Of a stretch of 64,000 bases of DNA, positions 10,270-20,627 are shown piece by piece. The DNA lies in contig CM072525.1 in the NCBI GenBank assembly GCA_036898135.1, positions 56,415,874 through 56,479,873 on the forward strand. Reading direction: 5' to 3'. The stretch comes from Oncomelania hupensis (lineage: Eukaryota; Mollusca; Gastropoda; Littorinimorpha; Pomatiopsidae). The notes under the pieces are model-generated. The model searched no databases and was not told the origin of the DNA. It saw only the letters and a list, made by a program, of their open reading frames with translations. Both the position numbers and the translations under genes were made by a program. Numbering within the stretch: the stretch's first letter is position 1; every line of letters starts with the position of its first letter.

Positions 10270-11221
10270 TGTGGGGAACATGAATTTTCCTGTTCTCAAT
10301 AAATATTTATAATGTTAGAATGTGAGTTTGGTTTTTTAATATTTTATGTTATTATTTTTATTGACTAAAATTGTTGAACCAATGCCGGAATAATGAATAG
10401 GCAGGTCAAGGCAATTGGAGCTGACTTGATTTGTATGTTCCAAGGAGTGAGGTTGTAGAGTCATTGTGTCAAGACAGGAAAAAATAAAGAAAGAAAAGTG
10501 AAGAGGTAGAAAACATTGAGAACTTAAAAGGATGTGTAGGTTCGGTGGACTTTCTGAAAGTGGATGTATATTGGGCTGTAAAGATTACAGCTGCCTATGG
10601 GAAGCTGGTGTTAGCTTCATACACCTGGACACACGGCGTTGTTTTGGACAACGGAGAAAGGGCGACTCGGGAAACATCTGCGGTCAGCCGTACTCATACC
10701 TGACCAAGGCACCATTGCTACCTCAGACTGATAGGGCAGGCGCGCACCCATCTGCCTGTCTACAACATCACTGTTCACCCATCTGCCTGTCTACATCATC
10801 ACTGTCGACTAACTGCCTGACCTGTAGCTCGGCTTAGCCGACGTGTGCACATGGTCCCTTCAGTTATAGAAGTAACGCGTTTTTGTGTTTATTTTGGCTC
10901 AGGACATGCAAATGCTGGCCGTGTGTGTTTCGCAGTCATTTAAACTGGACAGTGAGGTGTGAGAGATTAGTGTAAAAATATTGGTGTAAAAGGATTGGTG
11001 TGAAAGATGGCTGTAAAATAGTGTGGTTTATTTATATAAAGTATTGAGATCATGGAGCTTATATTTTTGTGTTGGTGTTTGCCTGTGTTAGTGAGAATCT
11101 GTGAATTTGCGGGTATGGTAGTAAACAGAGAGACTTGCATGCACACTTTATTTTGATTGAGGAGTCAATTACATTTTGCATTCACTTAACTATTATAAAC
11201 AAGCACACACATAGAAATATT
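10270..11221 (+). repeat. 3' LTR
   Basis: Starts TGTGGGGAACATGAATTTTCC and follows the 5' LTR to AAATAT at 11220, where the two diverge. It is uninterrupted and so gives the empty-site sequence for the LINE insertion in the 5' LTR. Confidence 0.82.
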
Positions 11222-11402
11222 CAGTGGAAACTTTTGGGTGTGTTTTCTTCATTTGATATTTTCTAAGGTCTGGTTTTGCAGCCTGAGTATAAGGTCTGAG
11301 GTGAATTTTTTACTTTATTTCAGAGAATTGCAGTTACTAATGTAACTTTTAACTTGCGATGGGTGTTCAGATGTTAAACTTCCCTTATCATTTTTTGTGC
11401 AG

Positions 11403-11482
11403 GCCTTGCAGATGAAGGCATGGATGATGGTGACCAAGATGAATGTGCTGGTGTCAAGAAAAGGAGTTTAGGACAATCTAGG
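11403..11482 (+). other. Exon-like segment A (possible host gene)
   Basis: A T-rich stretch ending TTTTTTGTGCAG precedes an 80-base open segment (LADEGMDDGDQDECAGVKK) that ends AGG before GTACAT. It joins in phase with the segment at 12091-12128. No homologue is recognised. Splice-like borders alone are weak evidence. Confidence 0.28.
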
Positions 11483-11529
11483 GTACATACTAAAAGTACA
11501 CTTGTGTTCAGTTATTTTCCTCAACTATA

Positions 11530-11950
11530 GACATCACAAAAAGTTAAGTACCACCATGAAAATTCGACCAAATTTAAATTTTGTTACCAGTACCCTTTAA
11601 ATTAATTTTTAATCTTCACAGTCACTTTGCTTTGGTGCACAGGGTTGTAAAGTGTACAATGACTGCAACTGCAGCTGCACGTGCACCACGAGCAGTTTGA
11701 GGGAGACGCCTAAAGGCTGCGTATTTGACCCAAAAAATACTGGTTTTCCGTGCTCCACGCCCGATATATCAAACTTTTTTGTGAGCAATGTTTGGTTGCA
11801 AATGCTGAAAGAAATGTCTGGCTGTGTGTTTTACTCACACATTTGCCTTTATAAGCAGCCGATTTTGCACAAACCATTACCAAACGAACATGCCGCCAAG
11901 ACAAAAACTACTTGCGTTTATGTAAGTGGTACTTAACTTTTTGTGATGTG
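11530..11950. mobile_element. Tc1/mariner-type MITE
   Basis: Terminal inverted repeats ACATCACAAAAAGTTAAGTA at the left and its complement at the right, with TA on both sides (11528-11529, 11951-11952). The AAAAAGTTAAGTAC core is typical of Tc1-like ends. The 421-bp body has no transposase. It lies in the putative intron between exon-like segments A and B. Confidence 0.8.
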
Positions 11951-12090
11951 TATAGTTCAGGATTACACTGCACTCTAGTTAGAAAACGAGTTAGGAAAAA
12001 TATCAAGTATTTTATTTATTTGGCAATGTTTTTAACCTTTGCTTTCTTTTCTCTTGTTTGAGATGTAATTAATTTATTTTATTTGTGAAG

Positions 12091-12128
12091 GTGCCTGCTG
12101 GTGACTATGGGGAAAGCCTGGAGATCAG
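12091..12128 (+). other. Exon-like segment B with consensus GTAAGT donor
   Basis: ATTTGTGAAG acceptor, a 38-base open segment (VPAGDYGESLEI) and a perfect CAG/GTAAGT donor. Segments A, B and C (13089-13113) join with an open frame, which is the only hint of a host gene in the window. Protein family unknown. 12129-12380 holds no other signal. Confidence 0.3.
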
Positions 12129-12379
12129 GTAAGTTCTCAGCGAGACATTGGAGTCTATCAAAGCATTTTCTTCAAGGTAGTAGTGTTATGATTGAGATGC
12201 GTACGATAGTGTTTTGCAAAGCGTGCAGTGGTAGCATGTATTTACCCTTGGATTTAAGTCTTGGGCTGTTGCTGAAAAAAGCTTCCTACAAAAAGAGAGA
12301 GGTAGTTTCTTTTTCATCGGATGGAAACAATTCAAGTAATTTAAAAGAATCATACCCAGTTAACCACAATTTCAGAACA

Positions 12380-12640
12380 AATGGAAATTGGACCCGGCTT
12401 GGGCCCGATTTGGGCAAAGATCGGCGATCGTGGGGCTACCCGAAAGTTACCCGACCATAACCCCACGTTCGCCGAAACAGTAGCCCGATTTTCGGTAAAG
12501 ATCTGGCGATCGTCGGGGTACCCAAAACTTGCTTTACCGTAACCCAACCTTTGCAGAACGGTAACCCGATTCCGGCAAAGATCGGGCATATGTCAGGATA
12601 CCCTAAAACCTACCCTATTGTAACCCATCTTTAACCAGAA
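12380..12640. repeat. Minisatellite of about 80 bp, three degenerate units
   Basis: AAAGATC plus a GGCGATCG-like core followed by GGGGYTACCC recurs at 12416, 12497 and 12577, a period of 80-81 bases. It is GC-rich in an AT-rich setting. 12641-12860 shows nothing further. Confidence 0.6.
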
Positions 12641-12861
12641 ACAACCCCCGATAATGCCCCCTCTCTGGCCAATGCTGATTTACCCTAAAATCATATCCCA
12701 CGTATTGTTTATGATATGTGATTGCATGAAGAAATAATTGATATGTCCACACCAGCTCATTCACTATGTCGGCAGATCTCTTTAGTAAGGATAATACAAG
12801 CAATGCTACAGGCTATTTTAGCTTCCAGACCCTCCGTATGCCTACTGCCTACTGCTTGCAG

Positions 12862-13200
12862 ACAAAGGCTTAGCCGGCCTGCTCTTTTAGTGCTTCTAAC
12901 ACAAGTTAGTAACACCATGAGTGATGGTTGTGGCATAGTCTGTATTTGTTATTTGCTCACGAATTTGTATTAACAAGAGTAGTGGGCAGAATTTTGGTGA
13001 TGTTTGCCGCTATTGTTTCAACTATATTGTGGAGGGATTTTGTTGGTTTAGTTTATTTTGGGTTATTATTTTTTTTCCTTTCCTGCAGACAAAGGCGGCA
13101 CTGCCACGGGAAGGTATTTGTTATTTGCTCACGAATTTGTATTAACAAGAGTCATGGGCAGAATTTTGGTGATGTTAGCCACTATTGTTTCAACACGGCC
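12862..13200 (+). repeat. Tandemly duplicated exon-like/intron-like unit
   Basis: GCAG/ACAAAGGC occurs at 12858 and again at 13085, each with an acceptor-like tract. The intron-like block TATTTGTTATTTGCTCACGA through GGCAGAATTTTGGTGATG occurs at 12942-13016 and 13115-13190. The second exon-like piece, 13089-13113, is followed by GTATTT and continues the frame of segment B. The block at 13018-13080 reappears at 15118-15196. No product is recognised. Confidence 0.4.
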
Positions 13201-13237
13201 GTTCATAGCAGTACTCTCAACCGGTGGCTAAAAAAAT

Positions 13238-13619
13238 CAGGGTGGGGAACTCTCCTCGAATCCGCTGATTTCAGAGGAAATCGGCAGCCATTTCAGAGGA
13301 AAAAAAAAAGAGTTCAGAGGAAAAAAAATTTGTCCGTTTCCGAATCCAGTAGACCTATTATTACAAGTACCCATCCGTGTCCACCTTTTACTTTCTCATT
13401 GCTAGAACGGGCCCGCTAGAACTGAATGCGTGCAACATCTCCCCGCCCGCTCTTGTTGATTCTTACGACCACATAAACGCGACTTGCTTAGAGCGGGCGA
13501 AATGGTGTTGAACGCGTTTTCGGCTGTTTTCGCCCTGCCCCTTGACCCCGCCGGGGCCTAAGCGGTCCCTGGACCCCGGCCTTTTCAGAGTTTTTCTCAA
13601 TGAGTTGTTCCCCACCCTG
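13238..13619. mobile_element. Short TIR element, CAGGGTGGGGAAC family
   Basis: Left end CAGGGTGGGGAACTCTCC, right end GTTCCCCACCCTG. The flanks are A-rich (AAAAAT on both sides), so the target duplication is ambiguous. The left 140 bp are almost identical to 63508-63655. Non-coding. 13620-14010 holds no further feature. Confidence 0.75.
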
Positions 13620-14011
13620 AAAAATGCCTAGTTCTGTCTCGTAGGGTCCCTTAACGCAGGCTGAACTGCTTATAACCAGCTCTGAACCGCCAGCCACGCA
13701 CTGCACAGCCTATGCAATTGGCACACGCCTAGCAGTTTTCTGTAAGCTTATAATTACTTTACCCAAAGGTATAGCTCATGCAAGCTGCACTAGCAATAAC
13801 ATATCAGTCATCCATATACAGCGCATGTAGAATGACTGTGTAATGTGTTTTGCGATAATCTAGTGCGTGTAAATAAAAGTCACAGGAAGTCAATACAGAC
13901 AATGAGCAATGGAACTTAACACCATGCAAATAAAATTAATGTTACTCACCAAAATACTGCAATTTACAGTGAAAAAACAAATAAGAAAGCATCGCATTGC
14001 TAGAATATGCA

Positions 14012-14130
14012 TGTAGGGAAAAGTCGGGTAATATTAAATGGAGTGTATTAGGAAACGAGACCTTCCAGGGAAGTCTTATTTCATATATATATTATTACAC
14101 TTCGTTTCATATTACCCGACTTTCACCTAC
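14012..14130. mobile_element. Tiny palindromic MITE
   Basis: GAAAAGTCGGGTAATAT at the left and ATATTACCCGACTTTC at the right form inverted ends of a 119-bp element, without coding capacity. 14131-15550 has no gene that I can support; 15118-15196 repeats the intron-like block of 13018-13080. Confidence 0.6.
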
Positions 14131-15550
14131 AATAATTTACAAAACAGCACACAAACACATGCACACACAAAAGACCTGTGTTCTTTTTTCAATGGAGACA
14201 TTCATTCACTTTATGGAGAGAGAGAGAAGAGGGGGTAGGGGAAGAGATATGCAACATTTAATAACATATCTTAGGCATGCCTATGCAGTGCGTGTACAAT
14301 GGTGTGTTTTTCGATATAACCTCGTGCGTGTGGGAAACGTCGCAGAAAAAAGAATAATGGGGGAAAAATGTATTGTACTCACCTATAAGAGGTAATCCCA
14401 TGGCCCCATGGAATAGAAAGAACAAAACAAACGAAGACAAAACCAAAACACAATAAAGAACGAAAAACTAGCACGCTGCGAAATTCCCTGACAGCACAGT
14501 GAAGATCTTTAGGGGGCCGGCATTGTACTGTGCGCCTGTGGTCAGAATTACCACGCGCGTTTTGTGAAATCGCTGAAATTACAGAGGCCAGCAACTACAC
14601 ACACAAAATTTTTTGTAAATACCGATCACATCACCAGAAAGTTCCAACTTTGTACTAACTGACTTCAAATGATAAAATTGTTTAAATGGTCAGCACGTGT
14701 AATTAGAAAACTACACACACACCGATAAACCGGCGCAATCCAAGTCATCTTATTGTGCAGAGAGTATAACTACACACTGTCAAATCCAGTTAAATATAGC
14801 ACAAACTAAGTCAAATTAATCGCTCTATTTTACGCTAACACCAAGCTTAGATATGAAAGTAACTAAATGCAAACCATGAACCCAATGACTAGATCATTCC
14901 ACATAAAACGATCACTTATAGGCTTACAGCGCAAATCAGAGAGCACAAGAGCAGCCGAACATTCCATGAACTCTTTGTCTCTGCAGAAAACTGATAGCGT
15001 GGGTACCAGCCTCCGCAGCAGCATACAGCTGACTGGCCTACAGGCTAGGCCTACCGTGGCTAAAAATAGATTGCTGCTGTGACTGATAAGTCAAATTCTG
15101 TAAAGGAAAAGGCAGCCGTGTCAACTATATTGTGGAGAAGTTTCATGGATTTTGTTGGTTTAGTTTATTTTTGGTTATTATTTTATTCATTTCTTAGACT
15201 TGCAGTAAATGCAAAGTACACTAAATTTCAAGTATTTTGATGACCTGGTTTATTCTGTGTTCGATTTTGGATAGTCAAGGTATTAGTGACTGTGTATGTG
15301 TGTTTTTTTGTGTGAAGAAACTTTAATATGTGTACTTCAAGTTGACGTGATCTTTGAAAACTATTCTTTGCTGGGATTGTGTTTTTAGTGCGTTTTTCGA
15401 CTGTAGTACGTTTCTGGCAAATTGTGTGCAACAGGCGCCAAATTAATGAGAGTTTACTGTGCACAGCTAGTTTTGTCTTTAATTCATGTGGAAGACCTAG
15501 TTTATGTTGCACTGGAAAGTTTCAGTTAGCTTTTAGTTTATTGCATATAT

Positions 15551-15964
15551 ATGGAAGAAGTAGGAGGTAACACATATTACATTAAAATGGATAGTGGATC
15601 TCAAATAGCTCATACAGAACAGTATCACATAGATAAGTTAAACTCATTATGCAGATTGTGTGGAGAAAGATCGAAAAGGCCGAGAGAAAACATACAAAAA
15701 CATAGATTCTGTAAAACTGTGGCATCTGCACTTTTGGACATCTATGGTTTGCAGTATTCTGTTGAGACTGATGGCATAATCTATCTGAGTACATTATGCA
15801 TCACATGTCCACAGCGCACACGAAAAATCAAATTACGACCTGACTCCAGTTTGTTGCGTCATATAGCTCCAAAACATATTGAGGGGTTCACAGCATCTGT
15901 GGTCATCCCCCGTTGGGGTGCCGGAGGTTTCAGTATAAATAGTATCCCCCTTTCTGGAAATTAG
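15551..15964 (+). CDS. ORF with RAG1-N-terminal-like zinc-binding region (partial)
   Basis: The 137-residue frame has LCRLCGERSKRP at residues 33-44, then KTVASALLDIYGL, SVETDGIIYLSTLC and CITCPQRTRKIK. Paired cysteines CX2C, a hydrophobic helix, then an acidic D-G plus CX2C is the layout I associate with the N-terminal region of RAG1 and its transposon relatives (N-RAG-TP type and related elements reported from molluscs). The last 25 residues look unrelated and may be intron. No RAG1 core with a DDE triad follows; another TIR element starts at 16035. It could also be an unrelated zinc-binding domain. Function unknown; a transposon exon or domesticated fragment are both possible. Confidence 0.4.
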   Translation: MEEVGGNTYYIKMDSGSQIAHTEQYHIDKLNSLCRLCGERSKRPRENIQKHRFCKTVASALLDIYGLQYSVETDGIIYLSTLCITCPQRTRKIKLRPDSSLLRHIAPKHIEGFTASVVIPRWGAGGFSINSIPLSGN

Positions 15965-16034
15965 TGCTTAATTTAATTCCCACTGTCGCTGTCTTTCTCA
16001 TTTGTTCTTTCTCATTCTATCAATCTGCTATACT

Positions 16035-17099
16035 CAGGGTGGAGAACTTTCCGCGAATCCGCGGATTTCCGCAGAAGGCATTTGCATTTCCGAGAAAAAA
16101 ATATTGAGTTCCGAGTGTGAGAAGCTGAGGGGCTACACTTTACTGGGCATAACGGCCAAAAGCGGCCGAAGGTCTAAACAGGCAAAACGTCCAAAAGCGG
16201 CCGTATCAACCATGTGCTTATATTCTCACGTTGTTTGAAAGATTGCGAGACTTCCGGCAATTGACTTCCGGTTTATTGTGTTGTGAAAACATTCAACTGC
16301 ATTTCCACAAGTTTTTTCTGTGATGCGTTCGTTTTTTTGATTTTTTTTTTCAAATTTTCTTGTGTGTGTGTGCCTAAAAGGGATGGTTTGGATTCTTCGA
16401 CTGATGAAGGGGAGTTTACAGGCTTCCATTTATCAGACATTAAAGTGAGAGAAATGGACTTGGAGTCGGAGGAAGAGATCGGTACTGACAGTAGACAATT
16501 AGTGTCAGTAGTGTGCATGCATACGATCTTTCAGACTGGCATGAAAGTGAAGAAGAGGGGGCTTGTTTGGACTTTTTAAAACTTTTTTTTGTATACACAT
16601 GGAGTAATAAAAAACAAGACATGACAAGAGAAGTATAAAAAGGTAGATAATCAAAATAGAATTTATTTCTGTTCATTTTGCATTTTATTTCATTTAAATC
16701 TATACACTAGTCATTAATACCTAAGATGTGGTGTTTTTACTAACGTACCCCTAAATATCTCTAAAATTATAAAAATTCTTGCCTGTTTACAGCTAAAAAA
16801 TAGACAAACGTGTGCCCAGTAAAATTGGAAATGTGGAGTTTGTGTGTAACAGTGGTGGACCTCAAACTTTGTTAGGCCTACAAATCAAGATTCTTAACGT
16901 TTTTGAAAGAAATGTGCATAAAACATTCTTTTTTTTTGTTTTGTTTCTATTCATGTTTACTTTTTGCTTTCAGGAGAGGCCCTAAATTACTTTCAAAATT
17001 GCATAAATTCATTTTCTTCCAAGGGGCGAATACTGGTGCTTGGCCCCTGGGCCCCGGCCGGATTTCAGAGATTTCTTGTTTCAGTTGTTCTCCACCCTG
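16035..17099. mobile_element. TIR element, CAGGGTGGAGAAC family
   Basis: Ends CAGGGTGGAGAAC and GTTCTCCACCCTG, flanked by TATACT at 16029-16034 and 17100-17105. Longer relative of 13238-13619. The middle frame 16380-16500 reads DSSTDEGEFTGFHLSDIKV, an acidic stretch perhaps left from a transposase-associated protein; no catalytic domain seen. Confidence 0.7.
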
Positions 17100-17544
17100 T
17101 ATACTATCTTCTTCTTCGCTAGACCAGTTACCTACCTTTTTTCTTGAAAACTCTTACGGGACAAGACTCCGTATTTGTGTTTGAGGTCTGTTGGATCAGC
17201 TTGGGAATATTGGACTCTTTCTGCCAGGTGGTCACTAGGGCTTCCTATGTTATTATTTAGCAATGTAGGCATTTTATATGTATGTGTTTTGTTGATTATT
17301 TATAATGATGTTTGTATTCTATTTTGTTTTTGTAAACGGGGGTTCGATAAATTAAAGTATAGCCTCAGCGTCCCCTGCGTAGAATGTCTTTATTGTAAAG
17401 TGACTGGCTGGTGGAGAGCATTCAGTTTTACCACTAGGGTTGTTTCAGCAGATCTTTTATGCGTATCGGGGGTTGTCCGGTCCTGATTTGGCTCAGAAGT
17501 GTCCGCTGGACCTAAAGCAATAATCATGTAATGTAATGTAATCT
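17100..17544 (+). repeat. 3' end of a non-LTR element related to 1321-1385
   Basis: 17480-17542 repeats TCCTGATTTGGCT, GTCCGCTGGACCTAAAGCAA and an ATGTA tail. The upstream 350 bases are AT-rich and non-coding, and the 5' boundary is unclear. Confidence 0.55.
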
Positions 17545-18084
17545 GTGGTCAGTGTACAATCCCAACATACAGGTCAGTGACTGCAGTTTGTAGTCAGTAT
17601 AAATATGTGAACAGGAGCACAATGGAAAGACATAAAGAAGGAAACTGAAAAATATGGATGCTGTCACGTGGTGAGTTTTTGTGAAGTAACTCGCCTACGT
17701 CTCATTCAAAGAACAAGTTAAGTATAGACAAAAAGTAGTATTGGAAGATAAAGAAACTCGAAACAACGAAGTAAAATTTCCCTTCAGTTATTATTTTCAC
17801 CAGTATGCCTTGATCGAAATTCTGCCAAAAATGTTTTCAATTAATCTGTACAAAAAATTTCCGAAATATTTTTATAATAGTCTTGTTTGTTACCCCCAAA
17901 CCCCTCAAGGTTCAATCAGTTCAGTGTTTGTCATCATCTGATGGGGATGTTCAGAACTATTGCTGGCTCCAGCAATGTTTGTGACCACTTAGCTGTGTGT
18001 AGAGGTGAAGTGGTCGCCCCTGCAGAAGATGATGAAGGAAGTGGGCTGGGAGTTGTCTGGTCGGCTTCGGTGTTAGCAGCCGAT

Positions 18085-18176
18085 GGCTGGATGGATGGAT
18101 GGTTGGTTGGTTGGTTGGGTGGTCAGTTGGTAGGTTGGATGGTTGGTTGGTAGGTTGGTTGGTTGGTTGGTTGGTT
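18085..18176. repeat. TTGG/GGTT-rich simple repeat
   Basis: Runs of GGTTGGTT with interspersed GGAT and GGTAGG. The flanks 17545-18084 and 18177-18450 hold no gene. Confidence 0.8.
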
Positions 18177-18458
18177 GCAGCGACTCTCCCCTCACTAGGC
18201 AATGGACCCGGAAATCTGCAACATGCTGAAAGACCATACAGCATCCCGACTCCCATAACTTTACCTAACTAGGCAAAGTTCACACCATCAGAAAAAATAC
18301 AGTGCATCATTTATTATGGGTAATAAACGACCCTGCGTCCAGCACTGCTGTCTCATCCCACTCTGCAAGGAATATTGGGGATAAACAAACACTTGCCAGC
18401 ATTAATAATGGTAAATAGAAAAATAATAAATTCTCACCTCAAAAGATTATGTAGTTTT

Positions 18459-18510
18459 CAAGGACTACTAAATGAAAGGACATGTTCTGCCTTTGCTAGC
18501 GAAGGCCATT
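18459..18510. repeat. Left terminal inverted repeat of the P element
   Basis: Matches the complement of 26524-26585: CAAGGACTACTAAATGAAAG at the tip, then GTTCTGCCTTTGCTAG and AAGGCCA inside. The right copy has about 13 extra bases in the middle. Confidence 0.88.
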
Positions 18511-18973
18511 CATTTTCTCCTTACCTGTGACTTGTTTTTAAACAAGCTTCACTACTCATGTCGATAAGGTTGTTGTATTAAATTAATATTTTAAAAATTG
18601 CATTAAAAATTAGTATTGAACATGTAAACAGCGTATAAAACAAAATTAGCTTACCAGCACAGAAAACATGAATTAATCCAACAGACGAGCTCATTTGATA
18701 GATGTCTGAAGAAGTAGTCCATTCTTTTGATGATCCTTTTCTAAATTGTGTAATCCACTCAAATGACATTTGCCAAATGTCTCAGTAATATTTCACATTG
18801 TGGGCCAATGTCATAGAATTTCTGCATTGTGGACAAAATCGCAACAAGTCTCTGGCGACAACATGCTCTATGCCTTGCATTTTTGACAAAAGTCAGTCCA
18901 ACTCGGACAAGATCATAGGTACATTCATGAGGAACTTTAAGTTACCCCCTAGATACTTCCTCTACAAAGTCCT

Positions 18974-19563
18974 TCACTTCACTTCACTTGTCACTAAAGG
19001 TTCTTCTTCATCAAACTTGATCTGATCTTCACACTTACGCTCCAGCCATCCAGCCACATAAGCAGCACTGCTAGCTTCATTAGTGGGCAGAGTGACATTC
19101 TCTATGCTACTTTCTATGAAAGCAGCATCATCAGTATTCATAAAGCTCACACAGGTGTGTTTATTTTCCTCCTTTTGGAATTCCAATGACTGGAAATATG
19201 ATGCAGCATGTCTAGCTAGGCGTTTTTTACATGCTGCAAGAACATCACTGGATGTCATGAAGGCATTTGCTCCTGTGGACTGTCGATACACTGAAAATTC
19301 GCCTTCAATCCTGTCACTCTGAATTTCTCGCAGCAAAAGATAGTCAAATCCTGCGTTTATCACTAAGTGGTTACAAACAGAAACAAGTCTTTTCATTGTT
19401 TGCACCAACGCTTCCTTGGTATCATGAGTTAGACACTCTTTTTGACCTGCACCATGCCCTGAAACTGCAGCTTCAAACTGATGAAGAAATTTGGTTAAAT
19501 TGGTTGATTGTTTGTCTTGAACACTTCGATGTGGATCGTTCATGCGAATATCTTGTCCTTTTG
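18974..19563 (-). pseudogene. P-element transposase, C-terminal part
   Basis: After the LINE junction the minus frame reads LTKFLHQFEAAVSGHG, then QSDRIEGEFSVYRQSTGANA, AAYVAGWLERKC and stops after LVTSEVK. The DRIEGEFSVYRQ..G.N block is the conserved C-terminal signature of P/THAP9-type transposases. The continuous 395-codon frame here is a chimera of LINE (20128-19564) and transposase. The core between the first catalytic Asp and this point is absent, so the transposase cannot be complete. Confidence 0.78.
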
Positions 19564-20128
19564 CTGTGCCTTCGTGATCTGCAAGAGCATCTGACATGAT
19601 GCTCTCTAGGAAGATGTTGAAGAGTGTTGGAGAGATTAGGCATCCTTGACGCACACCGATTGTTCTGAACCAGGACTGCACTGGTAGCCTTGTCATGACT
19701 TCAATAATTTTAGGGCTGATGTTGTACACTTTCATTGTTGCCCATAGAGCTGCATGCCAGACTCGGTCAAACGCCTTCTTGAAGTCTATGAACACATGAT
19801 ATAGATGTTGTTGGTGCTGTGGGTATTTCTCACAGATTATTCTGAGGTTGAAAATCTGTTCAGTGGTACTTCGCCCTGCCCTGAATCCTGCTTGTTCTTC
19901 AGCTATGATTTGTTCAGCTTGGGGTTTTAACCTGTTGAGTATTATTTTCAGGAGGACCTTGCTGGGATGGCTGATGAGGCTGATGGTACGGTAATTTTCA
20001 CACTCCTGAAGGTTACCTTTTTGGGAAAGAGTGATGACAAGCGACTGGGTCCATGGTGTAGGCCACTCCCCACTCTGCCAGATCTTGTTACAGATAATGG
20101 TGAGGGCATCAATCATCGCTTCTCCTCC
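19564..20128 (-). pseudogene. RTE LINE copy 2, reverse transcriptase part
   Basis: Nearly identical to the complete copy at 3069-6008: GGEAMIDALTIICNKIW, ENYRTISLISHPSKVLL, AGFRAGRSTTEQIFNL, FIDFKKAFDRVW, GVRQGCLISP. About 50 bases are missing around 19675-19695, and it ends before FADD at a junction with transposase sequence, so the 3' third is gone. Its 5' half is at 23714-25205. Confidence 0.88.
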
Positions 20129-20627
20129 TAGTCCAGTCCTGGTAATGAAATAAATAGCCAAATAAGCAACTAATTCCTATAAAAAAGCTATGCAGTAAAA
20201 AATATTCTTTAAGCAATGCGGAAATACCTATAAAAAGTCCCAGTTAAAAAAAGGGGTCTGAGGCATGATTTTTGGTGCTTATGTTTTTTCACACTTCAAA
20301 ACGTCAAAGGGAGATTACTTGAAATAAACATTTAATTCAAAACCATATCATGCTGCATGTCAAATGAAAGCTCTTGAAATATACAGTCCGAAAATCTGTT
20401 TCAACCCTTTCTGTGTCAATTTTAGTTCTGACTGGGGATTAAAATTTGATTAACATAGCGGTATAAATGCGAAATTCTGATGATCGTGAAAATCTTGATC
20501 TCGATTGTAAAACTCGACTTCTATCTAATTCACAAGAGAAAAAGGATTAGTTAACACGAAATAAAGAAAAACAAAAATAACCATGCCATTGATTAGTTTT
20601 TCCAGTGGAATATAAAAGTGATCTGCC

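Larger units (their letters stand above)
2456..11221 (+). mobile_element. Degenerate Ty3/Gypsy LTR retrotransposon with Gmr1-like domain order
   Basis: Two related LTRs (5' at 2456-6388, interrupted by a LINE; 3' at 10270-11221) flank a broken gag, a protease, an integrase zinc-finger remnant, a linker and an RNase H remnant. A polypurine run (AAGAGGGGG) stands just before the 3' LTR, and TGGTGACCCTG just after the 5' LTR is the likely primer-binding region. CAGTG sits on both sides (2451-2455 and 11222-11226) as a possible 5-bp target duplication, but the 3' LTR then lacks the last dozen bases of the 5' LTR (which ends CGTTACA). Domain order PR-IN-RH rather than PR-RT-RH-IN matches the Gmr1 group. 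RT and the integrase core are deleted. Confidence 0.8.

Noticed and set aside
12350..12589. 79-codon minus-strand ORF with repeats
   Set aside because: Arises from the 80-bp satellite.
18974..20161. Continuous 395-codon minus-strand ORF taken as one protein
   Set aside because: It is a chance fusion of RTE reverse transcriptase and P-element transposase; the two parts belong to different elements.
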